64,000 bases of DNA from CAZGMJ01 sp964526785. GTDB taxonomy: Bacteria > Planctomycetota > Phycisphaerae > Sedimentisphaerales > Anaerobacaceae. Positions 36,790 through 45,183 of the stretch are shown here, in pieces. The stretch spans positions 6,695-70,694 of the forward strand of contig CAZGMJ010000024.1 in the NCBI GenBank assembly GCA_964526785.1. The letters run 5' to 3'. Under the pieces are notes generated by a model that saw only the letters and a list, made by a program, of their open reading frames with translations, did not search any database and was not told the DNA's origin. Numbering within the stretch: the first letter of the stretch is position 1; every line of letters starts with the position of its first letter. Made by a program: the position numbers and the translations under genes.

Positions 36790-37731
36790 ATGCTGCTGTC
36801 GATTGTCTTTTCATTCCGAAACGAGCAGGAAGTAATTCCCGAGTTGATCAACAGGCTCCGCAACACCCTCGACGGTCTGGACATTGACTACGAACTACTC
36901 TTTGTTAACGATGCCTCGACCGACGGCTCGCTGGAACTGCTCCTCAACTACCACGACAAGGACCCGCGCGTCAAGATCATCAATATGTCCAGACGGTTCG
37001 GCGTAACGCCTTGTGTGATGGCCGGGTTCAGGCAGGCCAGAGGCGATGCGGTCGTGTATATGGACGCAGATTTGCAGGACCCGCCCGAACTCATCCCTGA
37101 GATGCTGGAAGCCCGTCGCCAGGGTGCAGACGTCGTTAATACCATACGCACAAAACGCAAGGGCGAGAATCCCGCGAAGATGTGGTTGACCAAGCGAGCG
37201 TACGGGATCATAAACCGTGTCGCCGACATAGATATACCGCCCAATTCCGGCGATTTCAAGCTGCTCTCGCGCAGAGCGTTGGATCAGGTATTGCGTCTCA
37301 ATGAATACGACCCGTACATGCGAGGTCTCGTTCGCTGGGTCGGATTCAAACAGGTGGACATACCTTACGAGCGGGACGCACGCCATGCAGGCAAGCCCAA
37401 GTTCTCGCTTCTGAACAGCTTGAATCCTATGAAGGAGTTTGTCCGCGGGCTCATTTCGTTCTCAGAACTGCCACTGTACTTCGCATTGGTCGTGGGATTT
37501 CTGGTCTCTGTGGGAGCCTTCGGCTATCTGCTCTACATCGTCATTACGCGCGTATTCCTCGACATGCATCGCCCGGGTTGGCCCGCAATCATGGTCACGA
37601 TGCTCTTTCTCGGCGGCACAACGCTATTCACCATCGGTATTCTGGGCCTGTACATCGGCAAGATTCATCACCAGACCAAGGGCCGCCCACCATACATCAT
37701 CGAAAGCACCATAGGACTGGATAACGATTGA
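36790..37731 (+). CDS. GtrB-like family 2 glycosyltransferase (polyprenyl-phosphate sugar synthase)
   Basis: 313 residues. A GT-A domain (LSIVFSFRNEQEVIPELI, FVNDASTDGS, YMDADLQDPPELIPEM) and two C-terminal membrane helices (about 233-258 and 268-292) match GtrB/DPM1-like enzymes that move a sugar from a nucleotide donor to undecaprenyl phosphate at the cytoplasmic face of the membrane. It should load the cluster's sugar onto a lipid carrier for use by a GT-C enzyme on the outer side. The next gene overlaps its stop (TTGA). Confidence 0.92.
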   Translation: MLLSIVFSFRNEQEVIPELINRLRNTLDGLDIDYELLFVNDASTDGSLELLLNYHDKDPRVKIINMSRRFGVTPCVMAGFRQARGDAVVYMDADLQDPPELIPEMLEARRQGADVVNTIRTKRKGENPAKMWLTKRAYGIINRVADIDIPPNSGDFKLLSRRALDQVLRLNEYDPYMRGLVRWVGFKQVDIPYERDARHAGKPKFSLLNSLNPMKEFVRGLISFSELPLYFALVVGFLVSVGAFGYLLYIVITRVFLDMHRPGWPAIMVTMLFLGGTTLFTIGILGLYIGKIHHQTKGRPPYIIESTIGLDND

Positions 37732-39506
37732 CTAAAACGGCTATGGGAACATCTGAGCAACCGAGCGGTCGGCCCCTGGCAATTGTGTTAGTCGCTTCCG
37801 GTCTCATCGGATTCGGCCTCGGTTTGTCCAACGCGACCTGGCAGGTAACCGTCGAGACCGGCCAGGTACTTGCCGGTCTCGTGCAATACCCGAAGGACAA
37901 TCCTTTCTACATCTATCACCTGAAAGTCTTCACGATCATCAATCATATCAGCGCGATATTGCTCCGCACCGGCTTGTCGGAACAAACCGCCTCCATATTG
38001 ATCTCGGGCGTGCTCGGAACAATATCCTTCACGGCGATCGCTTCGCTGATCTTTGCGATCAGTCGCTGCATCGGCCTGTCCATACTCGGAACACTCCTGG
38101 TGTATCTGGCAAACCTTGTCGGCGACGGGACTGTGTATCCCATTTTGCTGATGGGCCAACCCCCCACATATGGAATTCTGGGGACCTCCTTTGCAGTCCT
38201 CGCAGTCGGCCTGATCGGATCACGGGCATACCGAGCAGGCCTGTTTTGTCTGCCGGTAGCACTCAGCGTCCATCCATCCATCGGTCTCTGGATCGCGTCG
38301 ATCGGTCTCATCTGCGCGGCATCTGATTGGTCTTTTGCGAAACGCATACTGCGGCGTTGCTATCCATACCTCATCGCGGGCATTCTGCTGACCACACTGG
38401 CGGCCGCCTGGCAGATATACCTGATGCGAGGCGTACCCGATACGGATCCCCGCATACAGCAGCAGTATCTAAGCGCATTTGTCCAACATTGGGATTCGCA
38501 CCGACGCCCGCTGTATGAATGTGAACCGGGGCACGGAATACTCGTTCCTTGGGGCGTCATTTACTGTGCGTATAGCATCATGACCGGATTCTGTGGCCGC
38601 AGACTCTTCGAAGATAACAAGGCGGCGGTCTTTCTCTTTCGTGTGGCAATATGGTCGGGTGCGATATCGCTGCTTCTGGGCATACTGACACATCTGCCGC
38701 CCCAGAGTATTCCAACCTCTCTGCTGATCCTCATGCCCGGCAGATACGTCAATCTCAATAACATTATGCTCGCCCCACTGGTTTTCGGCATCCTGATCTC
38801 GCCCCGATTTCGGCCGTACATGACCAATCTCAGAATGTTCGTCCTGTTAATGGTCGGCGCATTACTCTCCCGGCACGATGAGGCACAGTTCATTGTCTTC
38901 GGCGCAACCCTGATATGGATAATGCATGTTGCCTTGAGCAGCAAATCACCTGCAGAGCGTCCTGCAATCGGAGAAAGGACGAGGCGAATTGGCTACGCAT
39001 TGGCCGCATCTGTGGCTCTCTGCGGCGTCCTGGCCATCAATCTTCCACGCGAAAAATACGTCAACCGTTTTCTGCGCCATCCCGATCCCATGCGAGATCG
39101 CACGAACGATCCATTCTATGCCACCGTCGCTGAACGCCCCGGCCTCCTGACGATCACCCATTTCAGCCCGCTTATTCAGCTACGCACCCGTAGACCGATC
39201 CTCGCCGACATGGCATCGCCCAATTTCTTCACCTATGCACCCGAAACCGCGCCGATGTTCGATCGCATCCTTCGGCAAGTCTATGGAGTGAATCTGCTGC
39301 AACCACCGCCTGAAAACCTCAAGCACGAGGAGATCCGCCCCGAACTCTACCGCCGGCTATGGGAAGAACGCCCCCCTTCTCAATGGAAGAACATACGCCG
39401 GACCTTCGGGACAACCGATGTCCTGACTCCCGCCGACTGGGTACTGCAACTACCCGTAGTCACTCAAGACCACCACTTCGCCCTGTACGCAATACCCGCC
39501 GATTGA
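37728..39506 (+). CDS. Polytopic membrane protein, possible GT-C-type glycosyltransferase
   Basis: 592 residues from a TTG overlapping the previous stop; an ATG at 37743 is an alternative. About ten hydrophobic helices fill residues 15-435, and a soluble domain of about 140 residues follows. The long loop after the first helix (VETGQVLAGLVQYPKDNPFYIYHLK) resembles the acidic/aromatic first extracellular loop of GT-C enzymes, but I cannot place a diagnostic motif, so the family is uncertain. Position after a GtrB-like gene suggests transfer of the lipid-linked sugar to an acceptor on the outer side. Last gene of the cluster, convergent with GH29. Confidence 0.65.
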   Translation: MTKTAMGTSEQPSGRPLAIVLVASGLIGFGLGLSNATWQVTVETGQVLAGLVQYPKDNPFYIYHLKVFTIINHISAILLRTGLSEQTASILISGVLGTISFTAIASLIFAISRCIGLSILGTLLVYLANLVGDGTVYPILLMGQPPTYGILGTSFAVLAVGLIGSRAYRAGLFCLPVALSVHPSIGLWIASIGLICAASDWSFAKRILRRCYPYLIAGILLTTLAAAWQIYLMRGVPDTDPRIQQQYLSAFVQHWDSHRRPLYECEPGHGILVPWGVIYCAYSIMTGFCGRRLFEDNKAAVFLFRVAIWSGAISLLLGILTHLPPQSIPTSLLILMPGRYVNLNNIMLAPLVFGILISPRFRPYMTNLRMFVLLMVGALLSRHDEAQFIVFGATLIWIMHVALSSKSPAERPAIGERTRRIGYALAASVALCGVLAINLPREKYVNRFLRHPDPMRDRTNDPFYATVAERPGLLTITHFSPLIQLRTRRPILADMASPNFFTYAPETAPMFDRILRQVYGVNLLQPPPENLKHEEIRPELYRRLWEERPPSQWKNIRRTFGTTDVLTPADWVLQLPVVTQDHHFALYAIPAD

Positions 39507-39555
39507 GCGTCATACACCCAATACGCAATTCAGATTCGCACACTACGCCGCCATA

Positions 39556-41142
39556 TTACTTGAAGATGCCCTGCAAAGCGTCGAAAATAGCCCGTTCGAG
39601 TTCATCCTCAGGCTCTTCTTCCTGTTCCCTGGGCTGCTCTGCGGGTTTGGGCTTCTTCACAGGTTTCCTGATTGGAACTTTGAAAGCATATGCGTCACGA
39701 CAGGGCAACATCTCGGGAGAAATCTCCGACAGATCGACAGCAATGTCTTTGCCTTTCCGCTGCCAGGAAAGATTACGCTTAAGCCCCAACATGGTCACGG
39801 CCGCATTGTCCTTCGGATCGACGTCTCTTAGAATCAGTTCACGGCCCGGCCATCGCGGCGCAATCGCATAGATTAGCTCCGGTTTGCTCGTGAAGAAAAC
39901 CTCAATGGATGCCCGCCCCTTCTCAGACGGCTCCACCAAATCGAGAATGCTGTACTGCGTCTTGTGCTGGCCGTAAGAACGATCGGGCACGTCTCCCTGG
40001 CTCCACTGACAGTTGCGATTCCACGCCTTTGTGCCATAGATCGCCTCGCCGTTAACGCTAAGCCATCGTCCGATGCCCAACAGCCGGTCCTGCATGATCA
40101 AAGGAATGCGGCCGTCAGCCGTCGGCCCGACGTCCAGCAGCAGATTGCCGCCTCGGCTGACAAGGTCCACCATCATCAGCACCAGTTCGCGGACGCCCTT
40201 GTAATTGCTCAGCGGCTCGTTGCGATTGTAGCCGAACGAATTTCCGATGCCGCGGTTCTCTTCCCACGGATGCGTGCCCTGGTCGAGACCTGCTCCGTAT
40301 TCCGTGGTATAATATCCGCCGTGCTTGTGCCGAATGTCCTTGCCCCATCGATCGTTTATCACAACCTCGTTGCGCACGGGCGATTCGTTGAACAGCCATG
40401 CGAGCAGCTCGGGAGATTTCCATTGTTTATCCGTCATGTCCCACTCGCCGTCGCTGAAAATCAAGGCAGGCTTGTAGTTGGTGACAACATCCTTGAACTG
40501 CGGCCACATATGCTCGGTCACGTAGCGCTGTCGATCCATGCGCCACAGCGGGTTGAACCATTCGTACAGTGAATAGTACAGCCCCATCTTCAGATTCGCG
40601 CGGCGAACCGCTGCACCGAGTTCCCCCAGCAAGTCCCGCCTCGGACCGACCTCCGTGCTGTTCCATAGCCTGCCCCAGGTCTTGTTCGCCTCCTCGCTGG
40701 GCCACAGACAGAAACCATCGTGGTGCTTGGATGTCAGGACCACGTACTTGGCCCCCGCTCTGGCAAACAGGTCGGCCCACTCCGCCGGCTCGAACAACTC
40801 GCACCTGAACATCGGCGCAAAGACGCTGTAGGCAAGAGACGAGCCGTAGTTCTCCCTGTGAAACTTGCCCCAGTCATTGTCCTGAAGTGTCCCGTCTGCA
40901 TTAAACGCATGACGCCAGTACCACTCCGAGTAGGCGTCCTCAGGTCCCCAGGCCGGAACGGAATAGATGCCCCAGTGAATGAAAATCCCGAACTTCGCGT
41001 CCAGGAACCACTCCGGCGTCGGTCGACTGTCCAGCGACTGCCAGTTCGGTTCGTACCGCTTCTGTGCCGCCTCCGCTGTAGCAATAATCGCCGGCAGCAC
41101 AACTATCGTCAAGAGAACATACTTCACGGTTTTACACTGCAT
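39556..41142 (-). CDS. Alpha-L-fucosidase, glycoside hydrolase family 29
   Basis: 528 residues with a signal peptide (YVLLTIVVLPAIIATAEA). GH29 blocks: EWFLDAKFGIFIHWGIYSVPAW, YVVLTSKHHDGFCLW, and LIFSDGEWD with the predicted nucleophile Asp231; LVSRGGNLLLDVGPTADG closes the barrel. A small beta-sandwich follows, then an unusual charged Lys/Pro/Glu tail of about 35 residues (VKKPKPAEQPREQEEEPED). It releases terminal fucose from glycans in the periplasm or outside. GGAGGTGAAAA precedes the start. Interesting next to a cluster with a GDP-fucose-synthase-like gene, though strands are opposite. Confidence 0.93.
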   Translation of the reverse strand: MQCKTVKYVLLTIVVLPAIIATAEAAQKRYEPNWQSLDSRPTPEWFLDAKFGIFIHWGIYSVPAWGPEDAYSEWYWRHAFNADGTLQDNDWGKFHRENYGSSLAYSVFAPMFRCELFEPAEWADLFARAGAKYVVLTSKHHDGFCLWPSEEANKTWGRLWNSTEVGPRRDLLGELGAAVRRANLKMGLYYSLYEWFNPLWRMDRQRYVTEHMWPQFKDVVTNYKPALIFSDGEWDMTDKQWKSPELLAWLFNESPVRNEVVINDRWGKDIRHKHGGYYTTEYGAGLDQGTHPWEENRGIGNSFGYNRNEPLSNYKGVRELVLMMVDLVSRGGNLLLDVGPTADGRIPLIMQDRLLGIGRWLSVNGEAIYGTKAWNRNCQWSQGDVPDRSYGQHKTQYSILDLVEPSEKGRASIEVFFTSKPELIYAIAPRWPGRELILRDVDPKDNAAVTMLGLKRNLSWQRKGKDIAVDLSEISPEMLPCRDAYAFKVPIRKPVKKPKPAEQPREQEEEPEDELERAIFDALQGIFK

Positions 41143-41238
41143 TTTTCACCTCCGAGGTCAACTCTATCTGCACGCCCAACTACGAAACGACACAGCGGGC
41201 CTCTTGCACTTGTGTGATTTAGAAATCTCGATATGTGC

Positions 41239-42117
41239 CTATTCGTCTTTCTTCTTGTCGCCGAAAAGCCCCTTCAGCCCGTCAGCTACTCCCTCCCCAA
41301 CTTCGCCGACCCCCTTCATCACGCCCTCGCCTATATCTCCACCTTTCTGAATGGCATCCACGCCGGCCTCGATACTCGTCCCGATGATCTTGCCGCTGCC
41401 GTCGAGCAGCGCCGCCGGCAAAGCGCCCAGTTTTTCCAACTCCGTCCCGATCGAGCCCAGCATCTCCTTGGGAAGCACACCCGTACCCTTCTCCGCAACA
41501 CCGCCCGCGATAGCAACCAGAACCTTGGCAATAACGCCGCCGGCGTCCAGCGCCTTGTCGCCACCCAGATCTTCCATCGTGATCTTCGACAAATCGAGTG
41601 TGAGCGTGTCGACCCTGCCAGGAACAGGCAGGAGTTTCACTTTCGCCTTTGCGTTCGTGATCTCCAACAGGTCAATATGGACTTTCTTGCCCGACGGTTC
41701 GCCCGAACCGCTCGGCGGAAGCGAATTCAACACCTCTTTGATGTTATTCTTCAGCAAATCCTTCTGCTCGAGTACCACAACTACACCGTCGAGTTGGATG
41801 CGTTTGATCTGCACGGTGTCACTGAGAAGCGATCCGGTATCGACGGCCACTTTGCCTTGCGGCAGTTCGAGCAAATGTTTGTGCTCATAGCCCTGCGGAT
41901 TCGCAATGGTCAAATCCCCCAGTGCAAGACTCCCGCCAAAAACGGAAAGATTCGCTGAGCCGACGGTGACCGGAACACTCAATTTCTGACTGCCGCCGTA
42001 CTCTATGCCCTTCTTGACGGCACTGTCGGCAAAAACGCTCACTGCAATAATCACAACCAGCAGCACAACAAGCAGCACCGCAACCACACCGAGCAGTTTC
42101 TTCAGGGGGTTCTTCAT
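41239..42117 (-). CDS. AsmA/DUF748-like membrane-anchored protein
   Basis: 292 residues from the ATG at 42117 with AAGGA eight bases before it. One N-terminal helix (LLGVVAVLLVVLLVVIIAVSVFA) anchors it. The periplasmic part starts like AsmA family members (GSANLSVFGGSLALGDLTIANPQGY, VDTGSLLSDTVQIKRIQLDG), which form beta-taco bridges for lipid transport between membranes. At under 300 residues it is much shorter than AsmA/YhdP, and a Gly-rich tail (EGVMKGVGEVGEGVADGLKG) ends in DKKKDE. The function is inferred only from the family. Confidence 0.72.
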   Translation of the reverse strand: MKNPLKKLLGVVAVLLVVLLVVIIAVSVFADSAVKKGIEYGGSQKLSVPVTVGSANLSVFGGSLALGDLTIANPQGYEHKHLLELPQGKVAVDTGSLLSDTVQIKRIQLDGVVVVLEQKDLLKNNIKEVLNSLPPSGSGEPSGKKVHIDLLEITNAKAKVKLLPVPGRVDTLTLDLSKITMEDLGGDKALDAGGVIAKVLVAIAGGVAEKGTGVLPKEMLGSIGTELEKLGALPAALLDGSGKIIGTSIEAGVDAIQKGGDIGEGVMKGVGEVGEGVADGLKGLFGDKKKDE

Positions 42118-42208
42118 AGTCGTGTCCTTTCCTTTCATGCGCCGACGCGCTCAAGGCAGTCCATGCCCCGCACAAACACACAATCTGAACATTTCGATTC
42201 AGTAATAT

Positions 42209-42237
42209 ATATTAACCTTCCTGTGCGCATGTGCCAA
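42209..42237 (-). promoter_or_regulatory. Sigma-70-type promoter of the AsmA-like gene
   Basis: On the minus strand TTGGCA (42237-42232), 17-base spacer, TAATAT (42214-42209), giving a leader of about 85 bases before the ATG at 42117. Confidence 0.7.
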
Positions 42238-42420
42238 CAGTCTTATGACGCATCTTTTGGGCCAAATTCGCAAAAGCGAAGCAGGGAATCCCCTTGCGAA
42301 CCAAGGGTTTGAAGTCAGCTACAAACCGAAAGAGTAGCTCCGGCGACCTCCATTCCCCCGCCGGAACTCGCATGAGAAGTCTGTACTCGCGGCAGCCTTG
42401 CCGCAACCGCAGATGTGGCC

Positions 42421-42639
42421 TTAGTGGCCGTGCCGGTAACGCGGTTGGCACTGTGGCCTTCCCGGCCTGATGATCACGCTATGCGGATAGACTGCCGGCC
42501 TTCTATAAACCACGACCGACCTTGGGGCACACGCCGCAGGCCTGCGCCGCACACAGTACGTATCGTAGGTATTGATCTCGCAACCGGCAATGCACACGCC
42601 TGAAATCAGCAGTATGGTTGTCAGCAGTATCCGTTTCAT
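42421..42639 (-). CDS. Small lipoprotein, Arg/Pro/His-rich
   Basis: 72 residues. The leader KRILLTTILLISGVCIAGC ends in a lipobox with Cys20. The mature part is Cys-, Arg- and Pro-rich (TYCVRRRPAACAPRSVVVYRRP) and ends RYRHGH, which could bind metal or nucleic acid. GGGAGGA lies in front of the ATG, one of the strongest ribosome sites in the window, so I consider it a real gene. No family recognised. The 300 bases downstream (42118-42420) hold only the AsmA-like promoter. Confidence 0.72.
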   Translation of the reverse strand: MKRILLTTILLISGVCIAGCEINTYDTYCVRRRPAACAPRSVVVYRRPAVYPHSVIIRPGRPQCQPRYRHGH

Positions 42640-42664
42640 TGGTGAATCCTCCCATAAGATGGCG

Positions 42665-42820
42665 TTATCCCTTGCGAGCGGTCGCGCGTCGGGGCACCGA
42701 TAATTGGGTCCAGACCTCCATTTTGCTTTCCCAGCGATGCGCGTCTATGCAGGTATGCGGGCGAACCGCCGGTCGAAACCACTTCTGCAGCCGTCTTGTC
42801 ATGTTGCGAATACTAATCAT
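42665..42820 (-). CDS. Possible small basic protein
   Basis: 51 residues starting MISIRNMTRRLQKWF. The ATG at 42820 has GAGGTG six bases upstream, and the gene ends 25 bases before the small lipoprotein on the same strand. The product is strongly basic (Arg and Lys near both ends) and could be amphipathic. There is no family resemblance. The support is only the ribosome site and position. Confidence 0.35.
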   Translation of the reverse strand: MISIRNMTRRLQKWFRPAVRPHTCIDAHRWESKMEVWTQLSVPRRATARKG

Positions 42821-43032
42821 TTCCGGCACCTCACGATCGTCCTTGTGGAAGAACTTCTCTACTCGTAAAAGGCACAAGACCGCACAACGGTAACGCAAGA
42901 TAGCTTACAGGCACTGATTGCCGCGTTGGCCCTCGCGCAGGCAAACAACGGAACTTTTTTCCAAATCCGCCCTTTTTTTGTTGCACACAACCGCCAATAT
43001 TGTTAACGTACTGTTACAAGTGAGTCTCCCAA

Positions 43033-43089
43033 GCCCCTGAGTAAGACTCCTCTCCCTCCTCTTCCGCATGAACTCAGGGGCATTTTTTT
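43033..43089 (+). ncRNA. Orphan hairpin with anti-Shine-Dalgarno-like loop: candidate small RNA 3' end
   Basis: A perfect 10-base stem (GCCCCTGAGT at 43033 with ACTCAGGGGC at 43072) encloses a 29-base loop rich in CTCC and CCTCC, and is followed by ATTTTTTT. It looks like an intrinsic terminator, but no plus-strand gene lies upstream. The flanking gap 42821-43367 holds no recognisable gene. A pyrimidine-rich loop on a terminator is the design of small RNAs that pair with ribosome binding sites. A promoter could not be fixed; TTGCAC at 42981 is a weak candidate. Confidence 0.45.
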
Positions 43090-43367
43090 CTTCTTCACAG
43101 CAACCTGCTCCTGGAATGTGCGCCGGATATCAGGTCACATGCGCGGAGCACATCGCCAATGCGACAGCGATTTTCGAAGACCAAAGTGCCTGAGAGAGTG
43201 AATTTGCGTTCTACTTGTCTGCACGTTACACTGAAGCCAAGGGCCTCGTCGGCTGATTTGCCTTCACCCGCTCGACAATAGCTGTGCGCCCAGGTTCGTA
43301 GAGTAGCTGCGACAAGAAGTACAACTTTACAGCGATCACATGGCTTGACAAACGCCGGGAATATGCC

Positions 43368-44024
43368 ATGCAGATACCCTTTACTACTAAAGAATTCTTC
43401 GACGTATTCGAATCGTATAATACGGGCATAGCAACCGCCCAGATCATAGCCTATGCCCTTGGCTGCATAACCGTCATTTTGGCCAGAAAGGCCGATCTAC
43501 AGCGTAGCCGAGTCATTGTCGCCCTGCTCGCCCTGTTCTGGTTTTGGATCGGTATCTTCTACCACATCATGCATTTCGCACAGATCAATCCGGCAGCGCG
43601 CTTTTTCGGAGCGATGTTCGTCGCTCAGGGCCTGATCTTTATCATAGCCGGTTGCGTCTATGGAAAACTTCGTTTTTCTTTCAAACGCAGACCGATTCCT
43701 CTCGTTGGGGTGGCCTTTATAGTCTACGCCATGGCAATCTACCCTGCCATAGGCGCGCTATTTGGGCACATGTACCCGCGCTGCCCCGTCTTCGGAGTAG
43801 CGCCCTGCCCCACGGTCATCTTCACATTCGGGCTGTTGCTCTGGACATCTACACCTGTGCCAATGTACGTACTGATTATTCCGTTCCTTTGGTCCCTGAT
43901 CGGCTTTTCTGCAGCTCTGCGATTGGGAGTCCCACAGGACTACGGCATGGTTGTAGCAGGCATCCTTGGTACTATCCTGATCATTATGAAGAACCGGCGA
44001 TTGCGATCATGCTCAGGGAATTAG
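43368..44024 (+). CDS. DUF6064-family membrane protein
   Basis: 218 residues, about six membrane helices. The start MQIPFTTKEFFDVFESYN, the FYHIMHFAQINPAARFFGAMFVAQG centre and FGVAPCPTVIFTFGLLLW match the DUF6064 family of unknown function. The protein sits in the inner membrane. Conserved His and Cys residues near the helix ends may matter, but no activity is known. The gene is 146 bases upstream of the GH16 gene on the same strand without a terminator between them. Confidence 0.82.
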   Translation: MQIPFTTKEFFDVFESYNTGIATAQIIAYALGCITVILARKADLQRSRVIVALLALFWFWIGIFYHIMHFAQINPAARFFGAMFVAQGLIFIIAGCVYGKLRFSFKRRPIPLVGVAFIVYAMAIYPAIGALFGHMYPRCPVFGVAPCPTVIFTFGLLLWTSTPVPMYVLIIPFLWSLIGFSAALRLGVPQDYGMVVAGILGTILIIMKNRRLRSCSGN

Positions 44025-44170
44025 CTGTTGCGCACTTGTATCGCATACTGCGATCTTACCAGGCACGAGCACACTGCAGATGGTCGGCCTTGACCAGACA
44101 CCGCCATAGCCTTTATGCTTACGCTCGTTTGATTCAGATTTGCCAATATGCACGATGGAGAACACATATA

Positions 44171-44986
44171 ATGAAGACGCACGGCATCCTTCTCATCATC
44201 GCACTTTCGAGCACGACCCTGCTCGTGGCATCCTGCAGTGGAAACACCGATTCCACAGGTAGCCGCAACAGGTTGCCTGTTGGCGAACAATACGAATTAT
44301 TCTGGGCGGATGAATTTGAGGGAGAGAAGCTGGATACGGACAAATGGGACTACCGCGCGCTCGGACCACGCCGAGACGCCGTCAACGTCAAAGATACAGT
44401 GGCGCTGGACGGCAACGGCCACCTGATCCTGACCACCAAACGCCGCGGCGACACCTGCCACACGGCAATGATAGGCACGCAGGGTAAGTTCGAAACCGCA
44501 TTTGGCTATTTCGAGTGCCGCGCCAAACTGCAGAAGCAGATTGGGCATTGGTCGGCATTCTGGCTTCAGAGCCCGACTCTGGGCAAACCCCTCGGCAATC
44601 CCCGGAAAGCGGGAACGGAAATCGATATTTTCGAGTATCTGCGAAAGGATGGCCCGCGCGTACACCATAACCTGCATTGGGACGGCTATGGCAAGGAGCA
44701 TAAGACCACCGGCACGACAGTAACCGTCCCTGGCTTGGAAGAAGGCTGGCATACATTCGGCTTACTCTGGACGGAAGAACAATACGTCTTCTACGTCGAT
44801 GGGAACCAGACATGGCGGACGGACAAGGGCGTTTCCCATCGTCCCGAATACATCATATTGAGCCTTGAGGTCGGCAAATGGGCTGGCGACATCGAGCAGG
44901 CCGATCTGCCGGACCACCTGTCCGTGGATTATGTTCGAGTATATAAGAAGAAGCCCTCTCAAGATCAGTTGGACGAGAACAAATAG
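44171..44986 (+). CDS. Glycoside hydrolase family 16 lipoprotein
   Basis: 271 residues. The leader ends in LLVASC (Cys22), so the enzyme is lipid-anchored. The GH16 core is clear: ELFWADEFEGEKLDTDKWDY at the start, the catalytic block EIDIFE with Glu150, Asp152 and Glu155, HNLHWDGYG, and WHTFGLLWTEEQYVFYVDG. GH16 includes laminarinases, agarases, porphyranases and kappa-carrageenases; the subfamily cannot be read safely. GGAG precedes the ATG at 44171. The reading frame is open far upstream, but the signal peptide and ribosome site fix this start. Confidence 0.92.
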   Translation: MKTHGILLIIALSSTTLLVASCSGNTDSTGSRNRLPVGEQYELFWADEFEGEKLDTDKWDYRALGPRRDAVNVKDTVALDGNGHLILTTKRRGDTCHTAMIGTQGKFETAFGYFECRAKLQKQIGHWSAFWLQSPTLGKPLGNPRKAGTEIDIFEYLRKDGPRVHHNLHWDGYGKEHKTTGTTVTVPGLEEGWHTFGLLWTEEQYVFYVDGNQTWRTDKGVSHRPEYIILSLEVGKWAGDIEQADLPDHLSVDYVRVYKKKPSQDQLDENK

Positions 44987-45063
44987 CAATCCCCCGTACT
45001 CTCACCCTTTCGGACCGCATCACATTCCTCGCCCTTACGGCAATAGGTACTGCTATGGCTCTC

Positions 45064-45093
45064 TTGACACGCTACGCCCATTGGCGGTATGCT
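45064..45093 (+). promoter_or_regulatory. Promoter of the ABC-2 exporter genes
   Basis: Perfect TTGACA (45064-45069), 18-base spacer, TATGCT (45088-45093), about 90 bases before the ATPase start. Confidence 0.65.
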
Positions 45094-45183
45094 CGTGCAG
45101 CATTGGCAGGATCAGAAAGGATTGAATGCACATTCGCTGCAACCGAAACGGTACAGCACGATCTTCTTTCGCTCTTCTAATCT

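Noticed and set aside
28456..39506. Idea that the sugar cluster is a recent horizontal insertion
   Set aside because: No transposase, integrase, tRNA junction or flanking repeat is seen, and base composition looks like the neighbours by eye.
43226..43447. 73-codon minus-strand frame upstream of and overlapping the DUF6064 start
   Set aside because: No ribosome site or family; overlaps the well-supported DUF6064 gene.
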